From contig CAZQMF010000013.1 in the NCBI GenBank assembly GCA_964594235.1, forward strand, positions 1-34,912: a DNA stretch of 34,912 bases. The letters run 5' to 3'. The notes beneath the pieces were generated by a model, which was not told the origin of the DNA, ran no database searches, and saw only the letters and a list, made by a program, of their open reading frames with translations. Of the stretch, positions 7,489-14,510 are shown piece by piece. Source of the stretch: CAYLHS01 sp964594235. Lineage in GTDB: Bacteria; Actinomycetota; Acidimicrobiia; Spongiisociales; UBA4744. The first letter of the stretch is position 1; each line of letters starts with the position of its first letter. Both the position numbers and the translations under genes were made by a program.

Positions 7489-7815
7489 TCACCCGAGGTC
7501 ATCCACTGCGCGAAGCCCCCGTTCGATCCATGATCGCAACGCCTCGTCGGTCACGTAGCCGTCGGGCTGGACCACCACGAACGCGGCAGCGGTTCTGCCT
7601 CCGAACTCGAGCGGCCGAACATGCGGCTGGGCTAGCGCTTCGCCCATCCCATCCCGACCCACGCGCACGGTGAGACCCCTCGAACTCACGCCGCAGCACA
7701 GGTGACCATCGACCATGAAGCCCAGTCCCCCGCCGACGATCCGCCTCTCGACGACGTCGTTCAGCCCGGACAGCAGGAGGCGTACGCTCTCGACCGTGCG
7801 TTCGTCGAAGCTCAT
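7489..7815 (-). CDS. TfoX N-terminal domain protein
   Basis: This 108-residue single-domain protein has the TfoX-N fold: FDERTVESVRLLLSGLNDVVERRIVGGGLGFMVDGHLCCGV, then VRVGRDGMGEALAQPHVRPLEFGGRTAAAFVVVQPDG, where M-F-G-G...F/M-x-G and P-F..RPM are the family landmarks. TfoX regulates competence in gammaproteobacteria, but the short actinobacterial relatives have no proven role. I selected ATG 7815, with GAAAGG 5 nt upstream, over the longer frame, whose extra 32 residues are arginine-rich and overlap the divergent promoter region. It is divergent from an alpha/beta hydrolase with 77 nt between them. Confidence 0.82.
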   Translation of the reverse strand: MSFDERTVESVRLLLSGLNDVVERRIVGGGLGFMVDGHLCCGVSSRGLTVRVGRDGMGEALAQPHVRPLEFGGRTAAAFVVVQPDGYVTDEALRSWIERGLRAVDDLG

Positions 7816-7892
7816 TGCAGCCTTTCTACCGTCCCGAGGCGCGTACGACGTCCATTCGAGATAGGCTCGCATGAGACGACAGAGGAGCAGGC

Positions 7893-8660
7893 ATGACCGA
7901 CGTGACCGCACCAGGAGGCAACCGACTTGCCTGCGAGATCGTCGGGGACGGGGATGTCGATCTTCTCCTCGTGCACGGCATCACCGAGTCGAGGCGAACG
8001 TGGGACCCGCTCCTTCCTCGCCTCTCCCAGACCTTTCGCGTGGTCACCGTCGACCTCCCGGGCCATGGTGAGTCGGAGCCGATGGACAGCTATGGCCTTG
8101 ATCGACTCGCGGCGAATGTCGGAGCGGTGATGAACGAACTTGGGAACGGCACGCCGCTGGCGGTCGGCCACTCGCTCGGAGGGTTCGTCGTGTCGGTGTA
8201 CGCGGCCCACCATCCCGTTCGTGGCGTCGTCAACGTCGATCAGCCGCTCGCCCTCGCGGCGTTCAAGGAGCAGCTGACGGCTGTGGAGCCGATGTTGCGC
8301 GGCGAGGCGTTCGGTGCCGTGATCGGAGCCATGTTCGACGGGTTCATGGCACCGCTTCCTGACGACGAGAAGGCTCGCCTCACTGCGCTGCGCTCACCGA
8401 ACCAGGACGCCGTGCTCGGTGTATGGGATCCCGTGTTCACCAAGACCCCCGAGGAGCTCGATGCGATGGTGCGCGGCTTCCTCGATGGGCTCGACGCCCC
8501 GTACCTGGCCTTGCACGGGACGGACCTCGGCCCCGACTATGTCTCCTGGCTGAAGTCGGTGATCCCGCAGGCCAAGTACGAGGTGTGGCCGGACTGCGGT
8601 CACTACCCGCAGTTGATGCACCCGAACCGGTTCGTCGAGCTGATCACCTCGATGGCCTGA
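7893..8660 (+). CDS. Alpha/beta-fold hydrolase
   Basis: This 255-residue cytoplasmic hydrolase has all the usual marks: the oxyanion motif LLLVHGITESRRTW near residue 25, VDLPGHGESEP near 54, the nucleophile elbow VGHSLGG near 92, an aspartate after LALHGTDLGPDY, and the catalytic histidine in PDCGHYPQLMHP near residue 240. A cap region with hydrophobic helices lies between about residues 120 and 205. The specific reaction (ester, epoxide, haloalkane or C-C cleavage) cannot be read off. The start at ATG 7893 is preceded by AGGAG. There is no signal peptide. Confidence 0.88.
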   Translation: MTDVTAPGGNRLACEIVGDGDVDLLLVHGITESRRTWDPLLPRLSQTFRVVTVDLPGHGESEPMDSYGLDRLAANVGAVMNELGNGTPLAVGHSLGGFVVSVYAAHHPVRGVVNVDQPLALAAFKEQLTAVEPMLRGEAFGAVIGAMFDGFMAPLPDDEKARLTALRSPNQDAVLGVWDPVFTKTPEELDAMVRGFLDGLDAPYLALHGTDLGPDYVSWLKSVIPQAKYEVWPDCGHYPQLMHPNRFVELITSMA

Positions 8661-8759
8661 GGTCCGACCGAGGCTCGCAGCAGGGCTCGCGGCAGCCGCA
8701 GTGGCAACCATCCTCTGCCCGGTCGATGAAACGCCGGGCCGAGCCACGCCACGGCCGAC

Positions 8760-9326
8760 TCAACCCTCCTCAGTACTCGAGAACTCGACGTCGGCCGTCT
8801 TGACGGTCCCGCCGCGACGTCCCGGTGCGCGCTGTTCATCCCAGTAGAGGTTCGTGTGCGCGATCACCTGCTCGGGTGGTGGCGCACCCCACTCGGTGAG
8901 GTCCTCGGTCGTGTGGGCGTCACCTACCAGAGTCACGTCGTACCCGCGGACGAGCCCTCCGTGGATCGTGGACCGCACACACGCGTCTGTCTGGGCGCCT
9001 GTTACAACCAGCTTGCCCACTCTACGCTCGGCCAGGACTTCTTCCAGGTCGGTGTCCTCGAACGAGTCGCCATAGGTCTTGTGGACGAGCGGCTCGGTCT
9101 CCCGGCGAACCAGTTCGGGTACGTACTCCCACGCCTCGCTGCCCTTCGCGAGGTACTCGCTGGAGTGCTGGATCCACACGACCGGCACGTCTTGCGAGCG
9201 GGCCCTCTCGACCAGGCTGTTGATGTTGGCGACCACCCCATCGCGGTTGTGGGCCTCCTCCACCACTCCGTTTTGGACGTCGATGACGAGCAGGGCCGCG
9301 TTCGGACGATCTGAGAAGGCGGACAT
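8760..9326 (-). CDS. Isochorismatase-family cysteine hydrolase
   Basis: This 188-residue protein belongs to the isochorismatase/nicotinamidase-like fold. The catalytic triad is visible: Asp in ALLVIDVQNGVV, Lys in VHKTYGDSFEDTDL and Cys in VTGAQTDACVRSTIHG. The cis-peptide turn VTGAQ precedes the cysteine as expected. ATG 9326 was chosen because GGAGG lies 5 nt upstream; the alternative ATG at 9356 would place the ribosome site inside the gene. Substrates in this family include isochorismate, nicotinamide, N-carbamoyl compounds and ureidoacrylate; nothing here decides between them. It is divergent from the heliorhodopsin operon. Confidence 0.9.
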   Translation of the reverse strand: MSAFSDRPNAALLVIDVQNGVVEEAHNRDGVVANINSLVERARSQDVPVVWIQHSSEYLAKGSEAWEYVPELVRRETEPLVHKTYGDSFEDTDLEEVLAERRVGKLVVTGAQTDACVRSTIHGGLVRGYDVTLVGDAHTTEDLTEWGAPPPEQVIAHTNLYWDEQRAPGRRGGTVKTADVEFSSTEEG

Positions 9327-9398
9327 GGTGACCTCCGTTCCGTTCTGTGTCGTCACACTACGTCACGTGCCCTGAAAGTGTGTGAGATCACAGACCAG

Positions 9399-9433
9399 TC
9401 ATCCGACCACGGCACCTGCTACGAATAGGAGAC
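9399..9433 (+). promoter_or_regulatory. Candidate ECF-sigma promoter P1 of the heliorhodopsin operon
   Basis: TCATCCG at 9399-9405 is followed by exactly 16 nt and then CGAATAGG at 9422-9429. CGAA begins 12 nt before the heliorhodopsin ATG. The same motif with the same spacing and the same distance to ATG lies before the FAD oxidoreductase gene (12398-12432). The geometry fits an ECF-type -35/-10 pair with transcription starting at or near the start codon. AGGAG at 9427-9431 is only 2 nt from ATG, too close for an ordinary ribosome site. Confidence 0.6.
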
Positions 9434-10207
9434 ATGAGAACACAACCCACTATCGACGTTTCCACCCGGCACCGCCTCCGCAGGTACAACCTCCTGATGG
9501 GGCTGTTGCACGCCGTGCAGGGAGTGCTGGTGCTCGTCCTCGCCAACGGCTTCACGCTTCCCGTGATCGGCACGTTCATGACCGGACCGCCTGGAGCTGG
9601 TTCTCCCGCCGTCGAACCCCTCTTCGACGTGAACATCGCCTGGGGCGTCGCCCTCTTCTTCTTCTTGTCGGCCGGCGCACACTTGGCGATCGTCAGCCCC
9701 GGGATCTACGAGTGGTACGTGAGGAACCTGGAACGTCACCGGAACTACGCCCGGTGGATCGAGTACTCGCTCTCCTCCTCGGTGATGGTTGTTCTGATCG
9801 CGATGCTCGTCGGCATCGCCGACATCGCGGCGCTGATCGCCATCGCCGGTGTGAACGCTTCCATGATCCTGTTCGGTCTTCTGCAGGAAAAGTACGAGAC
9901 CCCAGGAAAGGACGTCAGCTGGGTTGCCTATTGGTTCGGTGTCTTGGCAGGGGCCATCCCCTGGATCGCGATCGCGATCTACCTCGTGAGCCCTGGCGTC
10001 GACGTGAGCCCTCCCGGGTTCGTCTACGGGATCTTCTTCTCACTGTTCGTGTTCTTCAATGCCTTCGCCATCGTCATGGTCCTCCAGTACCGGAAGGTCG
10101 GACGCTGGTCGAACTACGTGTTCGGTGAATCGACCTACATCCTGTTGAGCCTCGTTGCAAAGTCGCTGCTCGCCTGGCAGGTGTTCGCAGGAACGCTCGC
10201 ACCATGA
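9434..10207 (+). CDS. Heliorhodopsin (retinal-binding seven-helix membrane protein)
   Basis: This 257-residue protein has seven membrane helices and the heliorhodopsin signatures. The retinal Schiff-base lysine is K243 in helix 7 (ILLSLVAKSLLAWQVFAG), and S239 lies one turn before it. The probable counterion is E110 in helix 3 (WIEYSLSSSVMVV). Histidines H26 (helix 1) and H83 (helix 2) match the conserved polar cluster of the family. Heliorhodopsins have an inverted topology (N-terminus inside), bind retinal and have slow photocycles; most show no ion pumping, and their role is thought to be sensory or regulatory. It begins a tightly coupled operon (ATGA overlap with the SRPBCC gene). No retinal-producing dioxygenase gene is in the window. 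Confidence 0.95.
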   Translation: MRTQPTIDVSTRHRLRRYNLLMGLLHAVQGVLVLVLANGFTLPVIGTFMTGPPGAGSPAVEPLFDVNIAWGVALFFFLSAGAHLAIVSPGIYEWYVRNLERHRNYARWIEYSLSSSVMVVLIAMLVGIADIAALIAIAGVNASMILFGLLQEKYETPGKDVSWVAYWFGVLAGAIPWIAIAIYLVSPGVDVSPPGFVYGIFFSLFVFFNAFAIVMVLQYRKVGRWSNYVFGESTYILLSLVAKSLLAWQVFAGTLAP

Positions 10208-10662
10208 GTGCAAACGCTCCAAGTCGGCACACAGTCCGCCTTCACGAACAGCGGCGAGTCCCGAAGCCACAAGCCCACGTATTCACGTACGCAGCCGACT
10301 TCTCGAACATCGAGAACTGGGATCCGGGTGTGGTGTCCTCGACGCAGCTCACGGACGGTCCCGTCCGTGTCGGCACTCGCTATGAACTCGACGTGAAGTC
10401 TGGATCCGGAACGACCCCGATGGTCTACGAGATCACCGTGTACGAGCCCGATCACAGAGTGGTTCTCGTCGGAACCGGCAGCAAGCTGCATGCTGTGGAC
10501 GAGATTCGGTTCACGAGCGAGGGTGACACGACCGTGATCGAGTACACGGCAGACCTGACGTTTCTCAACTTCCTTCGGTACCTGACACCATTGATGCAGC
10601 TGGCAGTACGGAATGTTGGCAAACGCGCCCTCGATGGCCTGGCAGAGGCACTGCGCGAATGA
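10204..10662 (+). CDS. SRPBCC (polyketide cyclase/START-like) protein
   Basis: This 152-residue helix-grip protein has a hydrophobic ligand cavity. The typical opening is VRLHEQRRVPKPQAHVFTYAADFSNIENWDPGV, where the 'V..PxxxVFxxxxDFxNxxxW.P' pattern marks SRPBCC polyketide-cyclase/dehydrase-like proteins. Beta strands follow (RVGTRYELDVKSG, VYEITVYEPDHRVVLVG, TVIEYTADLTF) and a long C-terminal helix ends the chain. It overlaps the heliorhodopsin gene and the dehydrogenase gene by 4 nt each, so all three are made together. Binding or shuttling of a hydrophobic ligand such as retinal, a carotenoid product or a lipid is an attractive inference with no direct sequence proof. Confidence 0.88.
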   Translation: MSANAPSRHTVRLHEQRRVPKPQAHVFTYAADFSNIENWDPGVVSSTQLTDGPVRVGTRYELDVKSGSGTTPMVYEITVYEPDHRVVLVGTGSKLHAVDEIRFTSEGDTTVIEYTADLTFLNFLRYLTPLMQLAVRNVGKRALDGLAEALRE

Positions 10663-11579
10663 GCAAGTTGACCGTTGCCACCTTCACGAACCTCGGATAC
10701 CTGATCCACGCGAGACGGTTCGAACCGATCCAGGCCGACCTGTCGGGACGGGTAGCCGTCGTCACCGGGGCAAACGGAGGTCTTGGGCTCGAAACGTCAC
10801 GGCAGCTCGCGGCCTACGGTGCCCACGTCGTCATGGTCGGCCGCAACAAGGACAAGCTTCAGAAGGCGAGCGAGTCCATCGAGGGGGCAACCTCGATCGC
10901 GGTCGCGGACCTCGGTCTTCTCGGCGACATCAGGCGACTCGCCGATCACATCCTCGAATCAACCCAGCGGATCGACATCTTGATCAACAGCGTGGGGGTT
11001 CTCCTCCCCGAACGCGCGATGACTGAAGAGGGCCTGGAGGCCACGTTCGTGACGGATCTTGCCGGACACTTCCTGCTCACCAACCTCCTCCTGCCTCGTC
11101 TCGTCGCGTCGGCCCCTGCCCGGGTCATCAACGTCAGTTCGGGCGGGATGTACTCGGCCAGGATCGATCCCGGCGATCTGCAGTTCGAGCGGCGCCGGTA
11201 CACAGGGACGGGGGCGTACGCGAGTGCGAAGCGGGGCCAGGTGATCCTGACCATGATGTGGGCGTCGCGCTTCCCCGATCTTGACGTGACGTTTCATTCG
11301 CTGCATCCGGGATGGGCACGAACGGAGGGCGTCGCGACATCGTTGCCTACGTTCAACAGGGTGATGAAGCCACTGTTGCGAACGCCGGCACAGGGGGCCG
11401 ATACCATCGTCTGGCTCGCCACGGCCGAGGAACCAGGGCACACCTCTGGTCAGTTTTGGTTCGATAGGTCCGTTGCACCGATCCATCTGACGGAGTCCAC
11501 GAGAGAAACCGCCGAGGATCGGGTCCAGCTCTGGCAACGGCTGGTGGACATCACCGGCAGCGACGTCCCGTCGAGCTGA
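10659..11579 (+). CDS. Short-chain dehydrogenase/reductase, DHRS12-like
   Basis: This 306-residue Rossmann-fold oxidoreductase has the nucleotide motif TGANGGLG at residues 36-43, the NxxG turn as INSVG, a catalytic serine in INVSSGG (160-161) and the YxxxK pair Y187/K191 (AYASAK). The N-terminal 30 residues (LTVATFTNLGYLIHARRFEP) and PGWARTEGV are features of the DHRS12/retinol-dehydrogenase-like branch. Relatives reduce or oxidise lipophilic alcohols and aldehydes. Its coupling to heliorhodopsin and an SRPBCC protein suggests a lipophilic substrate; retinal/retinol is possible but unproven. DHRS12-like genes also occur near FAD/DUF1365/cyclopropane-synthase modules, which is the case here. 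Confidence 0.88.
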   Translation: MSKLTVATFTNLGYLIHARRFEPIQADLSGRVAVVTGANGGLGLETSRQLAAYGAHVVMVGRNKDKLQKASESIEGATSIAVADLGLLGDIRRLADHILESTQRIDILINSVGVLLPERAMTEEGLEATFVTDLAGHFLLTNLLLPRLVASAPARVINVSSGGMYSARIDPGDLQFERRRYTGTGAYASAKRGQVILTMMWASRFPDLDVTFHSLHPGWARTEGVATSLPTFNRVMKPLLRTPAQGADTIVWLATAEEPGHTSGQFWFDRSVAPIHLTESTRETAEDRVQLWQRLVDITGSDVPSS

Positions 11580-11607
11580 CGTCGCCACGGCGACCCGAAG
11601 GGCCCGC

Positions 11608-11751
11608 TCACGAGACCCGAGATCTCGTCGATCCGTAGGCCGCGAGTGCGCGCTCCCGAGCCATTTCGACGACCGGTTCCGGGCAGATCGTCCCCAGCTC
11701 CACACCGAAGGCCGGCCGCTCCAGCGAACCCCTCCCCCAACGATCGATCAC
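11608..11751 (-). CDS. 47-residue ORF overlapping the ECF sigma factor stop
   Basis: GTG 11751 overlaps the sigma factor TGA (GTGA, 4 nt), and the frame runs to TGA at 11608-11610. The product of 47 residues begins MIDRWGRGSLERPAFGVELG and continues with a helical segment PVVEMARERALAAYGSTRS. Third codon positions are GC-rich (36 of 47), as in neighbouring genes, and the other two minus-strand frames look less protein-like. It fills most of the space between sigma factor and dehydrogenase. It has no membrane segment or zinc site. Its position is where an anti-sigma factor is often found, but it is much shorter than any such family I know. Function unknown. Confidence 0.45.
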   Translation of the reverse strand: MIDRWGRGSLERPAFGVELGTICPEPVVEMARERALAAYGSTRSRVS

Positions 11752-12290
11752 GTCGACACCTCCGCAAGGAGAACCGACAGCTTCCTCATGCCGCTACGGA
11801 TCCGGCTTTTGACGGTTCCTTCCGGTTGGCCGAGACGCGTGGCGACTTCCACGTAGCTCAAGCCGCCGAAGTAGGCCAAGGCGATCGCGTCGCGCTCACC
11901 TTCGGCGATTCGTTCGAGTGCCTGCCGCACCTTCTCAGACAGCACGAGTGTCCATGCTTCGTCGGCTACGTCGTAGTGCTGCTCGTCGGCTGGTCGCGCT
12001 TCACGGTTCGACCGGGCAACCTCCGAACGAACAAGGTCGACGGCACGACGGTGAGCGATCGTGAGCAGGAACGTACGCAACGAGCCGCGCGCAGGATCGA
12101 ACTTCTCGGGAGCGTTCCACAGACCCAGGAACGTCTCCTGCGTCACATCTTCCGCCAGGGCGTCATCGTGCAGCACTCGCGCCGCGACGGATTTCACGGC
12201 GGCCCCGAAGTCGGAAAACACTGTCTCCAGGGCCGATCGATCGCCGCCGGCCAGCCGGGCGGCAAGTTCGGCGTCGGTATCCGCAGTCAC
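11748..12290 (-). CDS. ECF-family RNA polymerase sigma factor
   Basis: This 180-residue sigma factor has region 2 at about residues 20-90 (AEDVTQETFLGLWNAPEKFD, then RGSLRTFLLTIAHRRAVDLVR) and region 4 at about 120-175 (ERDAIALAYFGGLSYVEVATRL, then GTVKSRIRSGMRKL). The linker is short and there is no extra C-terminal domain. The only start in frame is GTG 12290, with no evident Shine-Dalgarno. It is divergent from the FAD oxidoreductase operon and convergent with the heliorhodopsin operon; both operons share a promoter-like motif, so it probably drives both. No ChrR-type or RskA-type anti-sigma gene lies next to it, which is unusual. The B12-binding protein nearby is a candidate upstream sensor. 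It resembles SigK/SigL-like ECFs; exact group uncertain. Confidence 0.93.
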   Translation of the reverse strand: MTADTDAELAARLAGGDRSALETVFSDFGAAVKSVAARVLHDDALAEDVTQETFLGLWNAPEKFDPARGSLRTFLLTIAHRRAVDLVRSEVARSNREARPADEQHYDVADEAWTLVLSEKVRQALERIAEGERDAIALAYFGGLSYVEVATRLGQPEGTVKSRIRSGMRKLSVLLAEVST

Positions 12291-12397
12291 ACGCTTCGAC
12301 GAGACATCTAGAAGCCAATGCTACAGGTGGACCTGTCGACGAACCCGGCGTGAGGCAGCATCGAGCGGGCTGGCCGCTGCTCGGATTTGCGTCGAAC

Positions 12398-12432
12398 TCA
12401 TCCGGGAATGCTCCCTGTTCCGAACTAGGGGT
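12398..12432 (+). promoter_or_regulatory. Candidate ECF-sigma promoter P2 of the FAD oxidoreductase operon
   Basis: TCATCCG at 12398-12404, a 16-nt spacer, then CGAACTAGG from 12421. CGAA starts 12 nt before ATG 12433, exactly as at P1 before heliorhodopsin, while the spacers are unrelated. No Shine-Dalgarno fits at normal distance, so a leaderless mRNA is likely. On the other strand a weaker version, GCATTGG-N16-CGAA (12321-12295), precedes the sigma factor GTG by 8 nt and could be an autoregulatory site. Confidence 0.6.
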
Positions 12433-13734
12433 ATGGGCCACAACATCGCGATCATCGGAAGCGGAATCGCCGGCCTGGGTGCGGCGTGGGCCCTCTCGGG
12501 CGACAACCGGATAACCGTCTACGAAGCCGACAACAGGATCGGTGGGCACGCCAACACCGTCTCCGTGAAGACGGGGACCATCGAAACGGCGATCGACACG
12601 GGATTCATCGTCTACAACGAAGTCACCTACCCGAATCTGACGCGGCTCTTCTCGCTCCTCGACGTTCCCACCCGTGAGAGCGACATGTCGTTCTCGTTCT
12701 CACTCGATCGGAAGTTCGAGTACGCGGCGAGTCTCCCGGGAGTTCTCGCTCAACCTTCGAACCTGCTGCGGCCGGCGTTCCTCAGGATGCTGTTCGACAT
12801 CAACCGATTCCGAAATGTCGGAACGAGTCTGGTTCCTCGCGACGACGAAACGATCGGCGAGCTCCTTCGGCGCCACGGGTTCTCCACCGACTTCATGACC
12901 GACTACCTGTACCCGATGACCGGAGCCATCTGGTCCACCGAGCACGCCTCGATCGGAGACTTCCCGGCGGCGGCGATCCTCAGATTCCTTGGGAACCACG
13001 GGCTGATCACCATCGCTGGACGCCCAACCTGGCGGACGGTCGTAGGCGGAAGCCGCACCTACGTTCAGCGTCTCGTGGCAGGATTCGAAGGCCGCATCCA
13101 AACGAACTCACCGGTCACGTCCGTCGCACGAACCGGCAGAGAAGTCCTGATCGAATCGAACGGTCAGACGGACACCTACGACCAGGTCGTGTTCGCCACG
13201 CACTCCGACCAGACACTCGCCATCCTCGGCGACGAGGCAACACATGACGAACGCGAGCTCCTCGGAGCAATCCCGTACACGACCAACCGTGCCGTTCTCC
13301 ACGGCGACCCGACGCTCATGCCACGTAATCGAAGGGTGTGGTCGAGCTGGAACGCGATGGCGAGGTCCTCCGACAGGCAGCCGGCATCGGTCACCTACTG
13401 GATGAATCGGCTCCAAGGCCTCGACGTCGGCCATGACTTCTTCGTGTCGCTGAATCCGCTCACCGAACCGGATCCCTCGACGATCAGGGCCTCGTTTCGA
13501 TACGCCCACCCCCGGTTCGATCGCAACGCCGTCGCCGTGCAGGAACGAATCGCCGAGATCCAGGGCATGAACAACACCTGGTTCACCGGCGCGTACCTCG
13601 GCTACGGGTTCCACGAAGACGGGCTCCAATCCGGTCTCAACGTTGCGGCTGCGCTGGGAAGCCCGGCACCATGGCACGGCACCTTCGCTCCGATGAGTTC
13701 GGCCCTTGCCCCCAGGATCCTGGAGGCAGCATGA
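12433..13734 (+). CDS. FAD-dependent oxidoreductase (amine-oxidase-like)
   Basis: This 433-residue flavoprotein opens with an FAD Rossmann motif, IAIIGSGIAGLGAAWAL (GxGxxG at residues 9-14), then E31 for ribose and RIGGHANT (35-42). A second FAD region lies near the end: NNTWFTGAYLGYGFHEDGLQSG. The family is the 'NAD(P)/FAD-dependent oxidoreductase' that is routinely found beside DUF1365 and cyclopropane-synthase genes in alpha- and gammaproteobacteria and actinobacteria. There the cluster is tied to fatty-acid modification and photo-oxidative stress. I chose ATG 12433 because the upstream frame lies opposite the sigma factor and the shared promoter motif ends just before it. Its stop overlaps the DUF1365 gene (ATGA). 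A lipid desaturase or oxidase role is inferred. Confidence 0.92.
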   Translation: MGHNIAIIGSGIAGLGAAWALSGDNRITVYEADNRIGGHANTVSVKTGTIETAIDTGFIVYNEVTYPNLTRLFSLLDVPTRESDMSFSFSLDRKFEYAASLPGVLAQPSNLLRPAFLRMLFDINRFRNVGTSLVPRDDETIGELLRRHGFSTDFMTDYLYPMTGAIWSTEHASIGDFPAAAILRFLGNHGLITIAGRPTWRTVVGGSRTYVQRLVAGFEGRIQTNSPVTSVARTGREVLIESNGQTDTYDQVVFATHSDQTLAILGDEATHDERELLGAIPYTTNRAVLHGDPTLMPRNRRVWSSWNAMARSSDRQPASVTYWMNRLQGLDVGHDFFVSLNPLTEPDPSTIRASFRYAHPRFDRNAVAVQERIAEIQGMNNTWFTGAYLGYGFHEDGLQSGLNVAAALGSPAPWHGTFAPMSSALAPRILEAA

Positions 13735-14510
13735 ACGTCCGGCAGTCCAGTCTCTACCGGGGGACCGTCACCCACACACGACTGAGGCCCTTCCGTCACA
13801 GTTTCAGGTACCGCGTGTACTACACGCTGCTCGACATCGACGAACTCCCAACGCTGGATCACGACCTGCGCCTCTTCTCGCTTGGACGGTTCAACCTCGC
13901 CTCGTTCCACCCATCCGACCACGGTGTTCGCTCAGCTGCCGAGGTCCGCCCGTGGGTCGAAGGGATTCTCGCCGACGCCGGCGTGCACCTCAACGGTGGA
14001 TCCATCAAGCTGCTGGCCTTCCCACGAATCCTCGGCTACGTGTTCAACCCGCTGAGTGTCTGGTACTGCTATGACGCCGACTCGGAACTCCGGGCGATCC
14101 TCTACGAAGTGCGCAACACGTTCGGAGATCGTCATGTCTACGCCGTTCCGATCAGCGATGGACGTGATCTGAAGCACAGCTTCGCCAAACGACTCCACGT
14201 GTCGCCGTTCAATGACATGGACCAGACCTACCGGTTCACGATCACCGACCCGGGCGCCTATCTCTCGATCGGGATCGAGCAGCGCGACGCCGATGGGACG
14301 ATGTTTCGCGCAGGTATGCGTTTCGCACGACTCCCGTTGACCGACTGGAACCTGCTTCGAATGTTTGTCATGCACCCTTTGGTGACCGGCAAGGTGATCG
14401 CAGGTATCCATTGGCAGGCACTGAGGCTCTGGCTGAGAGGGGCCCGGTACCACCGGAGGCCCGAGCCGACGGCTCCCACAGTGACCATCGAAGCGAGCGT
14501 GTCGTCATGA
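13731..14510 (+). CDS. DUF1365 family protein
   Basis: This 259-residue protein carries the DUF1365 hallmarks: SSLYRGTVTHTRLRPFRHSFRYRVYYTLLDIDEL at the N-terminus, LLAFPRILGYVFNPLSVWYCYD in the middle and VRNTFGDRHVYAVP followed by KRLHVSPFNDMDQTY. The chemistry of DUF1365 is not established. It almost always lies between an FAD oxidoreductase and a cyclopropane-fatty-acyl-phospholipid-synthase-like methyltransferase, exactly as here, so a part in membrane fatty-acid modification is likely. It overlaps both neighbours by 4 nt. The conserved H and N-P-L-S-x-W-Y residues may form an active or ligand site. Confidence 0.93.
   Translation: MNVRQSSLYRGTVTHTRLRPFRHSFRYRVYYTLLDIDELPTLDHDLRLFSLGRFNLASFHPSDHGVRSAAEVRPWVEGILADAGVHLNGGSIKLLAFPRILGYVFNPLSVWYCYDADSELRAILYEVRNTFGDRHVYAVPISDGRDLKHSFAKRLHVSPFNDMDQTYRFTITDPGAYLSIGIEQRDADGTMFRAGMRFARLPLTDWNLLRMFVMHPLVTGKVIAGIHWQALRLWLRGARYHRRPEPTAPTVTIEASVSS

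Noticed and set aside
9353..9385. TCACACT...AGTGTGTGA inverted repeat between the isochorismatase gene and the heliorhodopsin gene
   Set aside because: The arms are short and need a bulge to pair; too weak to call an operator.
11646..12311. Plus-strand frame opposite the sigma factor
   Set aside because: Antisense to a clear ECF sigma factor; its product has no recognisable pattern.
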